From: Thermococcus sp. LS1
GTDB taxonomy: Archaea > Methanobacteriota_B > Thermococci > Thermococcales > Thermococcaceae
NCBI RefSeq assembly: GCF_012027395.1
Contig: NZ_SNUJ01000002.1
Location: forward strand, 1-64,000
DNA length: 64,000 bases
Reading direction: 5' to 3'
Part shown: positions 16,443-26,301 of the stretch, piece after piece
Layout of the letters: each line of letters opens with the position of its first letter
How positions within the stretch are numbered: position 1 is the stretch's first letter
The notes under the pieces: model-generated
The model's database searches: none
The model's input: the letters and a program-made list of their open reading frames with translations, nothing else
Told to the model about the DNA's origin: nothing
Translations under genes and position numbers: made by a program

Positions 16443-17378
16443 ATGCTTGAAGTGATATTTCTCGGCACCGGCGGCATAATGCCTAACCGCGAGAGGAACG
16501 TCCCGGCCATAGCGCTCCGCTACAAAGGTGAGATTATCCTCTTCGATGTTGGAGAAGGCACGATGAGGCAGATGAGCACTGCCAAGCTCAGCCCCATGAA
16601 AGTCGAGAAGATATTCATCACGCACTTCCACGGCGACCACTACCTCGGCTTGGCTGCACTGATACAGACTATGAATCTCTGGGACAGGGAAAAGCCCCTC
16701 CATATCTACGGGCCGAAGTACACCTCCCAGTTCATCCAGAATTTCCTCAACAGCGGCTTCTTCAGGCCCGGCTTTGATATACACGTCCATGAGATAGGTG
16801 AGGTAAGGCTCAAGTTTAGCGATTACGAAATCTGGAGCTTCAAAGTTGAGCATGGAATTCCGGCTCTGGGCTATGTCTTCAAGGAAAAGGATAAGCGAGG
16901 GAAGTTCCTCCCTGAGAAGCTCGCAGAATACGGCCTGAGTGAGGGACCTATTCTGGGGAAGCTTGAGAAGCAGGGTCAAATCGAGTGGAACGGCCGAATA
17001 ATCCGCCTGGAGGACGTTACCGGACCGAGGAGGAAGGGTGTTAAGGTGGTTTACACCGGCGATACCGAGCCGTGCGAGAGGGTGAGGCTCTTCGCCGAAA
17101 ACGCCGACCTGCTCATCCACGAGGCGACCTATCTGAGGGCGGAGGATAGGGGGGAGGGCTACCACACCACTGTTGGTGAGGCCTGTGAGATAGCCAAAAA
17201 GGCCAAAGTGAAGCTTCTGGCACTCTTCCACAGGGCGTTCCGCTATACTTATGACGAATACGTGGCAAAGGCGAGGGAATTGTGCGATGTCCCCTTTGTA
17301 GTCCCTAAGGACTTCGACGTTCTGACTTTCAAATCCGGACGCTGGGAGATGAGAAACCTTCTGGAGGATTGGCAATGA
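16443..17378 (+). CDS. rnz: Ribonuclease Z (tRNA 3' endonuclease)
   Basis: A 311-residue metallo-beta-lactamase-fold nuclease that cuts tRNA precursors just after the discriminator base. The zinc-binding signature HFHGDH begins at residue 61, preceded by LLFDVGEGT-like IILFDVGEGTMRQM, and followed by YTGDTEPCERV and HEATY, all typical of RNase Z. The family exosite arm lies near residues 155-190. An A/T-rich promoter (AACTTTTTAACC, about 16411-16422) precedes it. It overlaps the TraB-family gene by 4 bp. Confidence 0.92.
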   Translation: MLEVIFLGTGGIMPNRERNVPAIALRYKGEIILFDVGEGTMRQMSTAKLSPMKVEKIFITHFHGDHYLGLAALIQTMNLWDREKPLHIYGPKYTSQFIQNFLNSGFFRPGFDIHVHEIGEVRLKFSDYEIWSFKVEHGIPALGYVFKEKDKRGKFLPEKLAEYGLSEGPILGKLEKQGQIEWNGRIIRLEDVTGPRRKGVKVVYTGDTEPCERVRLFAENADLLIHEATYLRAEDRGEGYHTTVGEACEIAKKAKVKLLALFHRAFRYTYDEYVAKARELCDVPFVVPKDFDVLTFKSGRWEMRNLLEDWQ

Positions 17379-18076
17379 GCTACCTGCGCTACGTCAAGCT
17401 TATCGGGACCATGCATGTCTCCCCAAAGAGTAGAGAGGAGGTAATAAGTACCATCCTCTCTGAGAAACCTCATGCAGTTGCGATAGAGCTCGACAGGGCC
17501 CGCTTTCTGGCAATGAGGCAGAACAGAGAGCTGACGCTGGAGGAATCCTTCCGCTACGGAAAGAGAGGGCTTATAAACTATGTTCTGGCTAAGGTCGAGG
17601 AGAAGCTTGGAGAAGAGTTCGGCATGAAGCCGGGAGAGGAAATGAAGGCCGCGATAAGCGCCGCCCAAACCCTCGGCGTCCCGTTATACCTCATCGACGA
17701 GGACATCAACGTCATCTTAGCGAAGATAGCCGCGGCCCCATCGCGCGAGAAGCTCCTGATGGCGCTTGAGGCTTTGAGCGTCTTTTTGCCTGTTGGGGTC
17801 TCTGGGAGCTCTCCCGATGTTATGGCAGACTACAAAGTTATGATGATACAGTTCAGGCAGCGTTACCCATATCTCTACCGCGTTCTTGTGGAAGAGCGCA
17901 ACGAAGTCATGGCGAGAAATCTAATCTCGATCGTCGACTCCCTGAAGGCTCAAGGCGTTAAGAAGCCGAAGGTTGTGGCGGTAGTTGGCCTCGGCCACAA
18001 ACCAGGCATAGAGCATCTGCTAAACTCTGCAAAGGAAAAAGCATTTATATCTTCAAGTTGGAACTACTATCGGTGA
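17375..18076 (+). CDS. TraB/PrgY family protein
   Basis: A 233-residue protein of the TraB family (also TIKI-like). The opening KLIGTMHVSPKSREEV (GTxHxS) and AVAIELDRARFLAM (ELDxxR) are the two conserved active-site-like motifs; a third, VAVVGLGHKPGIEHLL (GxGHxxGi), is near the C terminus. TIKI homologues are metalloproteases, and TraB in Enterococcus lowers pheromone activity, so a peptidase function is possible but unproven. No membrane helices are seen, unlike longer TraB proteins. The ATG overlaps the rnz stop. Confidence 0.82.
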   Translation: MSYLRYVKLIGTMHVSPKSREEVISTILSEKPHAVAIELDRARFLAMRQNRELTLEESFRYGKRGLINYVLAKVEEKLGEEFGMKPGEEMKAAISAAQTLGVPLYLIDEDINVILAKIAAAPSREKLLMALEALSVFLPVGVSGSSPDVMADYKVMMIQFRQRYPYLYRVLVEERNEVMARNLISIVDSLKAQGVKKPKVVAVVGLGHKPGIEHLLNSAKEKAFISSSWNYYR

Positions 18077-18081
18077 TCGAC

Positions 18082-18258
18082 ATGGAACACAGGCACCTTA
18101 AATGTCCCCTCTGCGGAGGGACAGATTTCAAAGTTGAGGAAGGAAAGCTCGACAGCAAGTGGGGCTTTACTGCCCATAAAGTCAAGATAGTCATCTGCAA
18201 GAACTGCGGCTATGTGATGATGTTCTACAAAGGAAGAACCATCTGGGACTTCGACTGA
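18082..18258 (+). CDS. Small zinc-ribbon protein
   Basis: A 58-residue protein with two CxxC pairs (CPLCGG near residue 8, CKNCGY near 40) separated by about 30 residues: a complete zinc ribbon and little else. The C-terminal tail is VMMFYKGRTIWDFD. It probably binds nucleic acid or a protein partner. The start at 18082 follows CGGTGATCGAC, and a TATA box (GCATTTATATC, 18042-18052) inside the end of the TraB gene is placed for its own promoter. Confidence 0.78.
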   Translation: MEHRHLKCPLCGGTDFKVEEGKLDSKWGFTAHKVKIVICKNCGYVMMFYKGRTIWDFD

Positions 18259-18263
18259 TTTCG

Positions 18264-18278
18264 TTACTTTTATATTTG
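18264..18278 (+). promoter_or_regulatory. Promoter of the KH-protein/site-2 protease gene pair
   Basis: TTACTTTTATATTTG (18264-18278) has its TATA centre near 18271, so the message should begin near 18296, about 12 nt before the ATG at 18308. Confidence 0.5.
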
Positions 18279-18307
18279 GAACCGCTGAGCATTCTTGGGG
18301 ATTCACC

Positions 18308-18487
18308 ATGAAGGACAGGCTGGAGAAGATGCTTAACGTTAAGATCTTGGAGGTAGAGGAGCTCGACGACAAGATAGTCGTCTATGTTCCAGAGGATCAG
18401 GTAAGGATAGCCGTTGGCAGCGGCGGTGCTGCAGTGAAAGCCGCCGAGCTTGTTATCGGCAAGAAGATTGAGGTGAAAAGTAAATGA
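18308..18487 (+). CDS. Very small single KH-domain-like protein
   Basis: A 59-residue protein. The second half, VRIAVGSGGAAVKAAELVIG followed by KKIEVKSK, matches the end of a NusA-type KH domain (IGxGGxxVKxxExxxGxxIEV); the first half is a helix and strand (MLNVKILEVEELDDKIVVYV). The GSGG in place of the RNA-contacting GxxG loop is unusual. It has its own TATA box and its stop overlaps the start of the protease gene (ATGA), so the pair is co-expressed. It probably binds RNA; the link to a membrane protease is unexplained. Confidence 0.7.
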   Translation: MKDRLEKMLNVKILEVEELDDKIVVYVPEDQVRIAVGSGGAAVKAAELVIGKKIEVKSK

Positions 18488-19080
18488 ATCCCTCCCTCGG
18501 GGAGCGTTTCCACCGAAGGGAGCTGGAAGACCTAGCCATCTCTTTCCTCGTCCTCGTCTTGCTATTTTCCAACTTTGACCCCTATAACATCCCCTACGTT
18601 GTAGTGGCGGTTCTGACGGCCTTTATATTCCACGAACTCGCTCATAGAAGCATGGCCAGGCGCTACGGCTATGTTGCCTACTATAAGCGGTGGGACACTG
18701 GAATAGTGATGGCCCTTCTCTTTGGTATAATCACGAAGCTCTTAACAGGGAGAGTGTGGATATTTGCAGCCCTGGGGGCGGTTTATATCTACGCGCCCTA
18801 CCAGTACTGGGAGGATAAGGAAGCACATGGAAAGATAAGCCTCGTCGGCCCGCTGATGAACATAGTGGTAGGCATAGTGGCCATAGTCATGATGAGGGCG
18901 GTCACGCCGCTCACAACGCCGTGGTGGGTTCTCAGGACAACCGCGAGCGTGAACCTCTGGCTGGCCTTCTTCAACCTCCTTCCAGTTCCTCCGCTCGACG
19001 GCTGGAAGGTGCTCCGTTGGAACACCGGTTACTGGGCGATAGCCATAGGTGTGGCCTATCTGCTTAGGGCCTTTATATAA
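18484..19080 (+). CDS. M50-family (site-2 protease-like) membrane metalloprotease
   Basis: A 198-residue membrane protein with five to six helices. The zinc motif HELAH (HExxH) is near residue 45, in FIFHELAHRSMARRYGYVAYY. The second zinc ligand region is NLLPVPPLDGWKV near residue 160 (family NxxPxPPLDG). Compact M50 proteases of this type lack PDZ or CBS domains. It should cut substrate helices within the membrane; targets are unknown. Its last bases carry a TATA-like element that may serve pgiA. Confidence 0.83.
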   Translation: MNPSLGERFHRRELEDLAISFLVLVLLFSNFDPYNIPYVVVAVLTAFIFHELAHRSMARRYGYVAYYKRWDTGIVMALLFGIITKLLTGRVWIFAALGAVYIYAPYQYWEDKEAHGKISLVGPLMNIVVGIVAIVMMRAVTPLTTPWWVLRTTASVNLWLAFFNLLPVPPLDGWKVLRWNTGYWAIAIGVAYLLRAFI

Positions 19081-19117
19081 CACTCCCAGTGATATAGAAG
19101 CGAAAGATTAAATAGGC
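19071..19117 (+). promoter_or_regulatory. pgiA promoter region with Thermococcales glycolytic motif
   Basis: TAACACTCCCAGTGATA (19078-19094) matches the glycolytic motif TATCAC-N5-GTGATA at 11 of 12 fixed positions; TrmBL1/Tgr binds this motif. Two TATA-like boxes flank it: CTTTATATAA (19071-19080) and GATTAAATA (19107-19115). If the first is used, the motif lies downstream (repressor position); if the second, which would give a 10-nt leader, the motif lies upstream (activator position). Confidence 0.6.
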
Positions 19118-19145
19118 CTGGAACTACTTTAGAGTGGTGATCAAA

Positions 19146-19715
19146 ATGGAGTACAAAGCCCCGATTGGTGTTAAGATTGACCTTGAAACCGGCGTTATCC
19201 CCGGTGCCAAGAAGCTCGTGAGAAGGCTCAGCGACCTCAAGGGATACTTCATCGATGAAGAGGCATACAACGAGCTCCTCAGGGAGGATCCTATTGTTTA
19301 TGAAGTCTACGCAATAGAGCAGGAGGAGAAGGACGGTGACCTTAACTTTGCCACCACTGTTCTCTACCCGGGTAAGGTCGGAAAGGAATTTTTCTTCACG
19401 AAGGGTCACTACCATGCCAAGGCCGACAGGGCGGAGATATACTACGCCATCAAAGGTAGAGGCGGTATGCTTCTCCAGACGCCAGAAGGAAAGGCTGAGT
19501 GGGTCCCAATGGAGCCTGGAACGGTCGTCTACGTCCCACCATACTGGGCCCACAGGACGGTGAACACTGGGGATGAGCCATTTATATTCCTGGCGATATA
19601 TCCGGCCGATGCCGGCCATGACTACGGCTCAATAAAGGAGAAGGGCTTCTCAAAGCTTGTGATTGAGGAGGGCGGTGAAGTTAAGGTTGTTGACAATCCC
19701 AAGTGGAAAGCATGA
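19146..19715 (+). CDS. pgiA: Cupin-type glucose-6-phosphate isomerase
   Basis: A 189-residue cupin phosphoglucose isomerase, the size and sequence type of the Pyrococcus/Thermococcus enzyme. It interconverts glucose 6-phosphate and fructose 6-phosphate in the modified Embden-Meyerhof pathway. The metal ligands are in FTKGHYHAKADRAEIYYAIK (HxH...E) and WAHRTVN (His), and the C terminus ends GGEVKVVDNPKWKA. I chose the ATG at 19146 after GTGGTGATCAAA, which matches the family N terminus (MEYKAPIGVKID). It lies 74 bp before glkA, its partner in glycolysis. Confidence 0.95.
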   Translation: MEYKAPIGVKIDLETGVIPGAKKLVRRLSDLKGYFIDEEAYNELLREDPIVYEVYAIEQEEKDGDLNFATTVLYPGKVGKEFFFTKGHYHAKADRAEIYYAIKGRGGMLLQTPEGKAEWVPMEPGTVVYVPPYWAHRTVNTGDEPFIFLAIYPADAGHDYGSIKEKGFSKLVIEEGGEVKVVDNPKWKA

Positions 19716-19747
19716 GCCTCTTCTTAATTTTTAACGTTCACCGCAAC

Positions 19748-21151
<1,404 letters not shown>

Positions 21152-21226
21152 GTTTTCCTTCTTTCCCCCTAAAGTTAAAAACTTTGAATGCTAAAGGAAT
21201 TCAGAGCTAAACTAGGGTGGTGCTCA

Positions 21227-22609
21227 ATGAAGACCCTGATTCTTGCCGGTGGTAAGGGGACACGTCTCTGGCCCCTGAGCAGGGAGCTGATGCCAAAGCA
21301 GTTCATGAGGATGTTTGATGACTATTCCCTCTTTCAGAAAACGGTTCAGAGGGCGTTGATGTTCTCAAAACCAAACGAAATATTCATCGTGACTAATAAG
21401 AAGTACAAGTTTCGTGTCCTTGACGATTTAAGAGAACTCGGCCTGGAGCTCCCAGAAGAGAATCTCCTCCTTGAGCCCGTGGGAAAGAACACCCTCCCCG
21501 CCATTTACTGGGGAATAATGAGAATCGAAGAAATCTTCAGAGACTCTATTGTGGCGGTCCTCCCGTCAGATCACCTGATAGAAGCGGATAAGAACTACGA
21601 GAAAGCCTTCAAGAGTGCCGAGAGGCTTGCTCATGATTACCTCGTAACCTTTGGGATAAAACCAACGAGGCCGCACACCGGCTATGGCTACATAAAGCCG
21701 GGGGAAAGGCTTGAAGATGGCTACCGCGTTGCGGAGTTCAAGGAGAAGCCGGATTTGGAGACTGCCAAACGCTACGTTGAGGAAGGCTATTACTGGAACA
21801 GCGGCATGTTTATGTTCGATACTGAGCTCTTCATTGATGAAGTGAAGAAGCTAGCTCCCGAAATCTACTCTGCTTTTGAAGAGGCTGCAACTATCCGGGA
21901 AGCCTACGAACGGGTTCGGGATATCTCCGTTGACTACGGGATAATGGAGAAAACCGATAAAGCCGCCGTCGTCCCTCTCAACGTCTACTGGAATGATCTC
22001 GGGAGCTTCGACGCTATCTACGAGGTTCTCGAGAAGGACGAAAACGGCAACGCTGTGAAGATACGGGGAAGGAAGGGCTATCACGTCGGCATCGATTCGA
22101 GGAACAACCTCATAATGACGGAGCGTTTGACCGCTACAGTTGGTGTCGAGGATTTGATAATCATTGACACTGGCGATGCCCTCCTCGTCGCCCATCGCGG
22201 TGATAGTCAGAAAGTCAGGAAGGTTTACAAAAGGCTCAAGGAGAAGGGTGATGAGAGGGTCTTTGTTCATAGAACCGCTTATCGCCCCTGGGGAAGCTAC
22301 ACCATCCTCGAGGAGGGCGAGCGCTACAAGATAAAGCGCCTGACAGTTCTGCCTGGCAAAAAGCTTTCCCTGCAGATGCACTATCACAGGAGCGAGCACT
22401 GGGTCGTGGTGAGGGGAACGGCTAAGGTTTTCATTGACGGTGAGGAGATACTCCTCAGACCGGGGGAGAGCACTTTCATTCCCGCGGGCGTAGTTCACAG
22501 GCTTGAGAACCCCGGAAAGGTCGTCCTTGAGGTCATTGAAACGCAGATAGGAGAATACCTTGGTGAAGATGATATAGTCCGCTTTGATGACGACTTCGGG
22601 AGGGAGTGA
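21227..22609 (+). CDS. manC: Bifunctional mannose-1-phosphate guanylyltransferase/mannose-6-phosphate isomerase
   Basis: A 460-residue fused enzyme. Residues 1-330 are a GDP-mannose pyrophosphorylase with LAGGKGTRLWPLSRELMPKQ at the N terminus and AVLPSDHLI and FKEKPDLETA further on. Residues 345-460 are a type II mannose-6-phosphate isomerase cupin (LSLQMHYHRSEHWVVVRGTA). It makes GDP-mannose for glycoprotein and lipid glycosylation and for compatible solutes. I chose the ATG at 21227 after GGGTGGTGCTCA. The phosphomannomutase-like gene downstream would supply mannose 1-phosphate. Confidence 0.93.
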   Translation: MKTLILAGGKGTRLWPLSRELMPKQFMRMFDDYSLFQKTVQRALMFSKPNEIFIVTNKKYKFRVLDDLRELGLELPEENLLLEPVGKNTLPAIYWGIMRIEEIFRDSIVAVLPSDHLIEADKNYEKAFKSAERLAHDYLVTFGIKPTRPHTGYGYIKPGERLEDGYRVAEFKEKPDLETAKRYVEEGYYWNSGMFMFDTELFIDEVKKLAPEIYSAFEEAATIREAYERVRDISVDYGIMEKTDKAAVVPLNVYWNDLGSFDAIYEVLEKDENGNAVKIRGRKGYHVGIDSRNNLIMTERLTATVGVEDLIIIDTGDALLVAHRGDSQKVRKVYKRLKEKGDERVFVHRTAYRPWGSYTILEEGERYKIKRLTVLPGKKLSLQMHYHRSEHWVVVRGTAKVFIDGEEILLRPGESTFIPAGVVHRLENPGKVVLEVIETQIGEYLGEDDIVRFDDDFGRE

Positions 22610-22611
22610 TT

Positions 22612-23016
22612 TTGACCGAGAAGGAAAAAGCCAAAAGTTGCGGCGATGGATGGGAAAAGCTCAGCAGTACTGTCTCATCGTTTTCCCTCAGCTTGCTTCC
22701 CACGATGCTCTTCATCCTGATAATGTCTTACATCCTCGTAGTTGGTCTTCAAAACGCCGAAATAACATTCACCGTCCAGGGACAGGAGGTTACAGTCAAC
22801 TACCCTGAGATTCCAGTTCCGATAGATTATTCTGCCATACGGAACGCGGTGATGTACCTCTTCGTCGCCGTTGTGATGGGCCTTCCGGTTCCTTTGCTGC
22901 CTGAGGGTAAGAAACTCCTGAAAGCTGCGATTGCACTCGTACAGGCAGGAATTTTCGTTTACGCACTCTACATTTTCGTGTCCATGATAACCCAGTTTGC
23001 AAATGCACTAACGTGA
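22612..23016 (+). CDS. Membrane protein of unknown function
   Basis: A 134-residue protein I do not recognise. It has an N-terminal amphipathic part, a helix (about 30-48), a beta-rich extracellular-looking stretch (EITFTVQGQEVTVNYPEIPV), and two more helices separated by a PLLPEGKK turn. The start is probably the TTG at 22612, with GGGAGGGA 6 nt upstream; a GTG at 22606 is too close to that site. It lies 2 bp after manC and is likely in the same operon. Confidence 0.62.
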   Translation: MTEKEKAKSCGDGWEKLSSTVSSFSLSLLPTMLFILIMSYILVVGLQNAEITFTVQGQEVTVNYPEIPVPIDYSAIRNAVMYLFVAVVMGLPVPLLPEGKKLLKAAIALVQAGIFVYALYIFVSMITQFANALT

Positions 23017-23026
23017 GGTGTCGAAC

Positions 23027-23902
23027 GTGGAAACCTGGTTCGTTTTTTCTTTTCTTTCGGCCCTCCTCCTCGCGGTGGGGAACATACTGATGAGAATTGA
23101 GTTTGCCAGGGGTAGGGATTTCTGGGACACTCTAATCGAAGCCATGTTCTGGGGACTGATAGTTCTGGTGCCCTTTTCCGTCCATGAGCTCTCCTCAAAG
23201 CACTACGCGATAACGCGTGACCAGACGTTGCTTTACTTGATCGTCGGTCTACTTCAGTTTTTCCTCTCCAGGATAGCGTACTTCAAGGCTGTCGAGCTTG
23301 GAGGAGCCTCGGTTGCTTCCACAGCCTCCTCAGCCTCCGAGCCGATACTGACGGCTTTTCTGGCTCTCTTGCTTATACATGAGATCATCAGTCCCAAGCT
23401 TGCCTTGGGTGCAGTTATAGCGGCCCTCTCAATGCTCCTGCTTCATGTGGAATCCACCAAGTCATTTGTAGGCTCCACGACTGCAGTGCTTCTCGGAATG
23501 GGAGCGGGGTCTATAGCGGCTCTTACCGCGGTTATGCTACGTTATCTATCGCTCGCTGAGGAAATGACGTTTCCCATAACAGGGGTACTTATAGGGCAGG
23601 GTGCAGCACTCGCTGCCATGCTCTTTCTTAGGGGCTTTCCGTGGAGAACATTCTCGGGATTTTCTCTCTGGAGGGCGGTTGTTTTTGCGGGATTTTCCTT
23701 GTCTCTAGCCCATGTAATGCGCTTCGCAGCACTTGGCATCGGTGGTGCAACAGAGGTTACAGTCGTGGTTCTTTCTTATCCTGCAATCATAGTTCTCCTT
23801 GGGGCAATTATCAAATCGGCCAGTGAGAACATCACACCTTATAAGGTGGCCGCCGTGATAGGTGTTGTCATAGCTAACGCCCTTGTGGTTTCGGCGGGGT
23901 GA
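23027..23902 (+). CDS. EamA/DMT-family transporter
   Basis: A 291-residue protein with ten helices built from two EamA repeats (about residues 5-135 and 150-290). The second helix pair includes FLSRIAYFKAVELGGASVAS and the fourth LAHVMRFAALGIGGATEVTV, characteristic of drug/metabolite transporters. The substrate is unknown. The probable start is the GTG at 23027 with GAGGTG 6 nt upstream; the GTG at 23018 is part of that site. It sits within the sugar-nucleotide gene run. Confidence 0.8.
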   Translation: METWFVFSFLSALLLAVGNILMRIEFARGRDFWDTLIEAMFWGLIVLVPFSVHELSSKHYAITRDQTLLYLIVGLLQFFLSRIAYFKAVELGGASVASTASSASEPILTAFLALLLIHEIISPKLALGAVIAALSMLLLHVESTKSFVGSTTAVLLGMGAGSIAALTAVMLRYLSLAEEMTFPITGVLIGQGAALAAMLFLRGFPWRTFSGFSLWRAVVFAGFSLSLAHVMRFAALGIGGATEVTVVVLSYPAIIVLLGAIIKSASENITPYKVAAVIGVVIANALVVSAG

Positions 23903-23906
23903 TAGG

Positions 23907-26288
23907 ATGGAGGGAGAGTTTGAAAAGAGCTTTGAACTTTTTACCCTGATCGACGATACCTTCAGAAACGTGCTCATTGGAATACTAGGCATAATCCTTG
24001 CAATTCTTGCCGTGGAACCTTCCCCTCTTGAGGTGACCGGGAGCATACTCTCTATCCTTCCCACCCCCTACTGGGCATCCCTGATTTTGATTTCACTTAT
24101 TCCCCTTATCTTCATGGCCTCAGGGGTTTACGGTTGGGTGTACGCCCGCCTCCTGGAGAGAACCGGAAAATCTGTTCTAAAGCTCCTTAATGTGTTTGTT
24201 GATTTCAGAAACTTCATAAAGGCGCTCATTATTGGGGGTCTCCTTCTCGTCCTCTCTGCGATGGCAGTAAGGTTACTAGACGACGGGACGCTGCTGCTCT
24301 TTTACTCCTACATCCTTGTGATTGTTGAAGTCAATCTCTTTGCGTTTTTCATATACTTTATGTACAGGCTCTTCGTTGAAGTTTCAGAGACCCATCTCAT
24401 TCTACCAAGAGAAAGGCCAGAGGAAATGGAGCACGTCGTAAATCTCTCCCAGAGCCTCAGAAAGGTGAGAAGGCTCAGCAACGAGACGTTTATCGTTTCG
24501 GGTCTTATAATAACCCTTCTAGTATCAATGGGAATTGCCTTCTCTTCTATAACCCAGCTTGGCGGCTCCGTGGGGAGTGTGGATTGGTGGTACGTGCCTT
24601 TAACGCTGGTTCTCTGGCTACCTTTGGGCCTTTTCGCGGCGTTTTTCATGAAGTCATATGAGCTGGGGGTGGAGTCTTTGGGTAAGCACCTCCTTGACGA
24701 CTACGACATCGTGATATTCCTGACAGGATTCGAGTATGGAGATATACCGAGGAGCTTTTCCCTAATATCGGCAATAGAAAACGTTTTGAGGAAATTCAAG
24801 CCCAAGGAAATCCCAAAGAACACTTACTTCCGGAGCCTTTCAACCGATCGAGTGGCGGCTATGATAGCGGGCGTTGGTCTCGCCGGAAAGGTTCCATACC
24901 CCGACAGCGAGATATATGGCGTGGGGAAGAGTGACGATGGAAGGCTGGTTATAGTGGAGAGCTACGATTCACTCGGCGGGATAATGAACCTAATCCCTCC
25001 CCTTCTCCTGCCAGAAGAAGCCGCTAAGAAGGGCCTTACGAGTGTCTCCGGATCTCCAGTTCCAATTCTGGGAACGTTTCCCTACGCCCTAAAACTCGCC
25101 ATCGAAGTTAAAGAAGAGAACGTTGACCTCGAGGGTATTTTTGAGGAGGTGTTCGGTTCCGGACAGGTTGGGTACTCCCCGACAATACTTGCACACGTTC
25201 TCGAAGAAGTCCGACAGTCACTCGGCGTGGAAAAGCTTAAGGTGGATGTCAGGTTTGAAGTGAGCGCAGATGCTATACGGGAGGCCGTGAACCACAAGGA
25301 GGAGCTTGTCGGGATTATCGTTGACTTCATAAACGACCTAAGGGAGTCCGGCCTTTCCGAGGCGCTTTTCTATTCGGTTTGTCACCCGGACTTCTGCGAG
25401 AGAGATAACGAGGACCCCCATGTGGTCCTTCATATCCTTGGATACAACGAGGAGCTTCCCGAAGGAGCGGTCGAGTACCCCCTGCCACTGCTGGTTCCCA
25501 TCATCTCGGTTCGCGCCCTGGAGAAAATCCTGGGACTCTATGCCCAGAAAAATCCTCCCCATGAGAAAAAGCTCAAGATAGCGGTTGTTGCTTTGGGTTC
25601 GATCCAGTCAAACCCCGTTATTCACTACGTTATCGCCCACAACAGGTGGGTAGGAAGGGCGAGGGGAATCTATGACCTCTCGAATCCCTTCGACTGCGAG
25701 GAGTTCAGGATGAAGAGATACCGGCAGGGGCTGACGGTCAAGAGCGTTGGGCCGCTCCAGTTCTCTGTAAGTGGTTACGACCCCAAGGTCAGAAAGATAG
25801 TGACGGGCTTCGCGTGCGGCAGGGAAACGGAGAACAACTGCTTCCTGGTGGGTATGGTACCTTTCTCGTTCCTCTACTTCCCGTACAGTCCGCTCCACAA
25901 GGTAGTCCTTAGGATAAGGGATGCACTGAAGGCCCGCGGGCTTGAGCCTAGGGAAGTCTCAGTGGACTTCTGGACGCTTAGCGGTGCGGGACATCCAGGA
26001 GCCATATCGACTATCATAGGTGCCATGATCCTCCCCGGGCTGCTGGAGAGCCTTGAGGGGGCGGTCATGAGGACGGAACTGTTAGATGGCGATGACCCCA
26101 CTTTCTACATAGTCGCCTTCCCCATCGATAAGACCCTGAGACTCCTCTCAAAGGATGGAAAAGGAACCGCACCCTGCCCCAACTTGGGCTCCATAAACTC
26201 CTGCTACACAGTTTTCGAGGAGATGGTTAAGGCTTTGGAGTCTGAGGAGGTTAAGTCGCTTAAGGTCGTTGGAATGAGGGTTGATTGA
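23907..26288 (+). CDS. Large DUF2070-like membrane protein
   Basis: A 793-residue protein. The first 260 residues hold about seven helices; the rest (about 270-793) is a large soluble domain. That domain contains several conserved-looking stretches such as SVCHPDFCERDNEDPHVVLH, VIAHNRWVGRARGIYDLSNP and DFWTLSGAGHPGAISTIIGA, with several His and Cys residues that could bind metal or form an active site. This organisation fits the archaeal DUF2070 family, whose function I do not know. I chose the ATG at 23907 after GGGGTGATAGG. It is 4 bp after the DMT gene and overlaps the leader of the mutase gene. Confidence 0.7.
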   Translation: MEGEFEKSFELFTLIDDTFRNVLIGILGIILAILAVEPSPLEVTGSILSILPTPYWASLILISLIPLIFMASGVYGWVYARLLERTGKSVLKLLNVFVDFRNFIKALIIGGLLLVLSAMAVRLLDDGTLLLFYSYILVIVEVNLFAFFIYFMYRLFVEVSETHLILPRERPEEMEHVVNLSQSLRKVRRLSNETFIVSGLIITLLVSMGIAFSSITQLGGSVGSVDWWYVPLTLVLWLPLGLFAAFFMKSYELGVESLGKHLLDDYDIVIFLTGFEYGDIPRSFSLISAIENVLRKFKPKEIPKNTYFRSLSTDRVAAMIAGVGLAGKVPYPDSEIYGVGKSDDGRLVIVESYDSLGGIMNLIPPLLLPEEAAKKGLTSVSGSPVPILGTFPYALKLAIEVKEENVDLEGIFEEVFGSGQVGYSPTILAHVLEEVRQSLGVEKLKVDVRFEVSADAIREAVNHKEELVGIIVDFINDLRESGLSEALFYSVCHPDFCERDNEDPHVVLHILGYNEELPEGAVEYPLPLLVPIISVRALEKILGLYAQKNPPHEKKLKIAVVALGSIQSNPVIHYVIAHNRWVGRARGIYDLSNPFDCEEFRMKRYRQGLTVKSVGPLQFSVSGYDPKVRKIVTGFACGRETENNCFLVGMVPFSFLYFPYSPLHKVVLRIRDALKARGLEPREVSVDFWTLSGAGHPGAISTIIGAMILPGLLESLEGAVMRTELLDGDDPTFYIVAFPIDKTLRLLSKDGKGTAPCPNLGSINSCYTVFEEMVKALESEEVKSLKVVGMRVD

Positions 26289-26301
26289 GGAGGTGAAAGA
26301 C

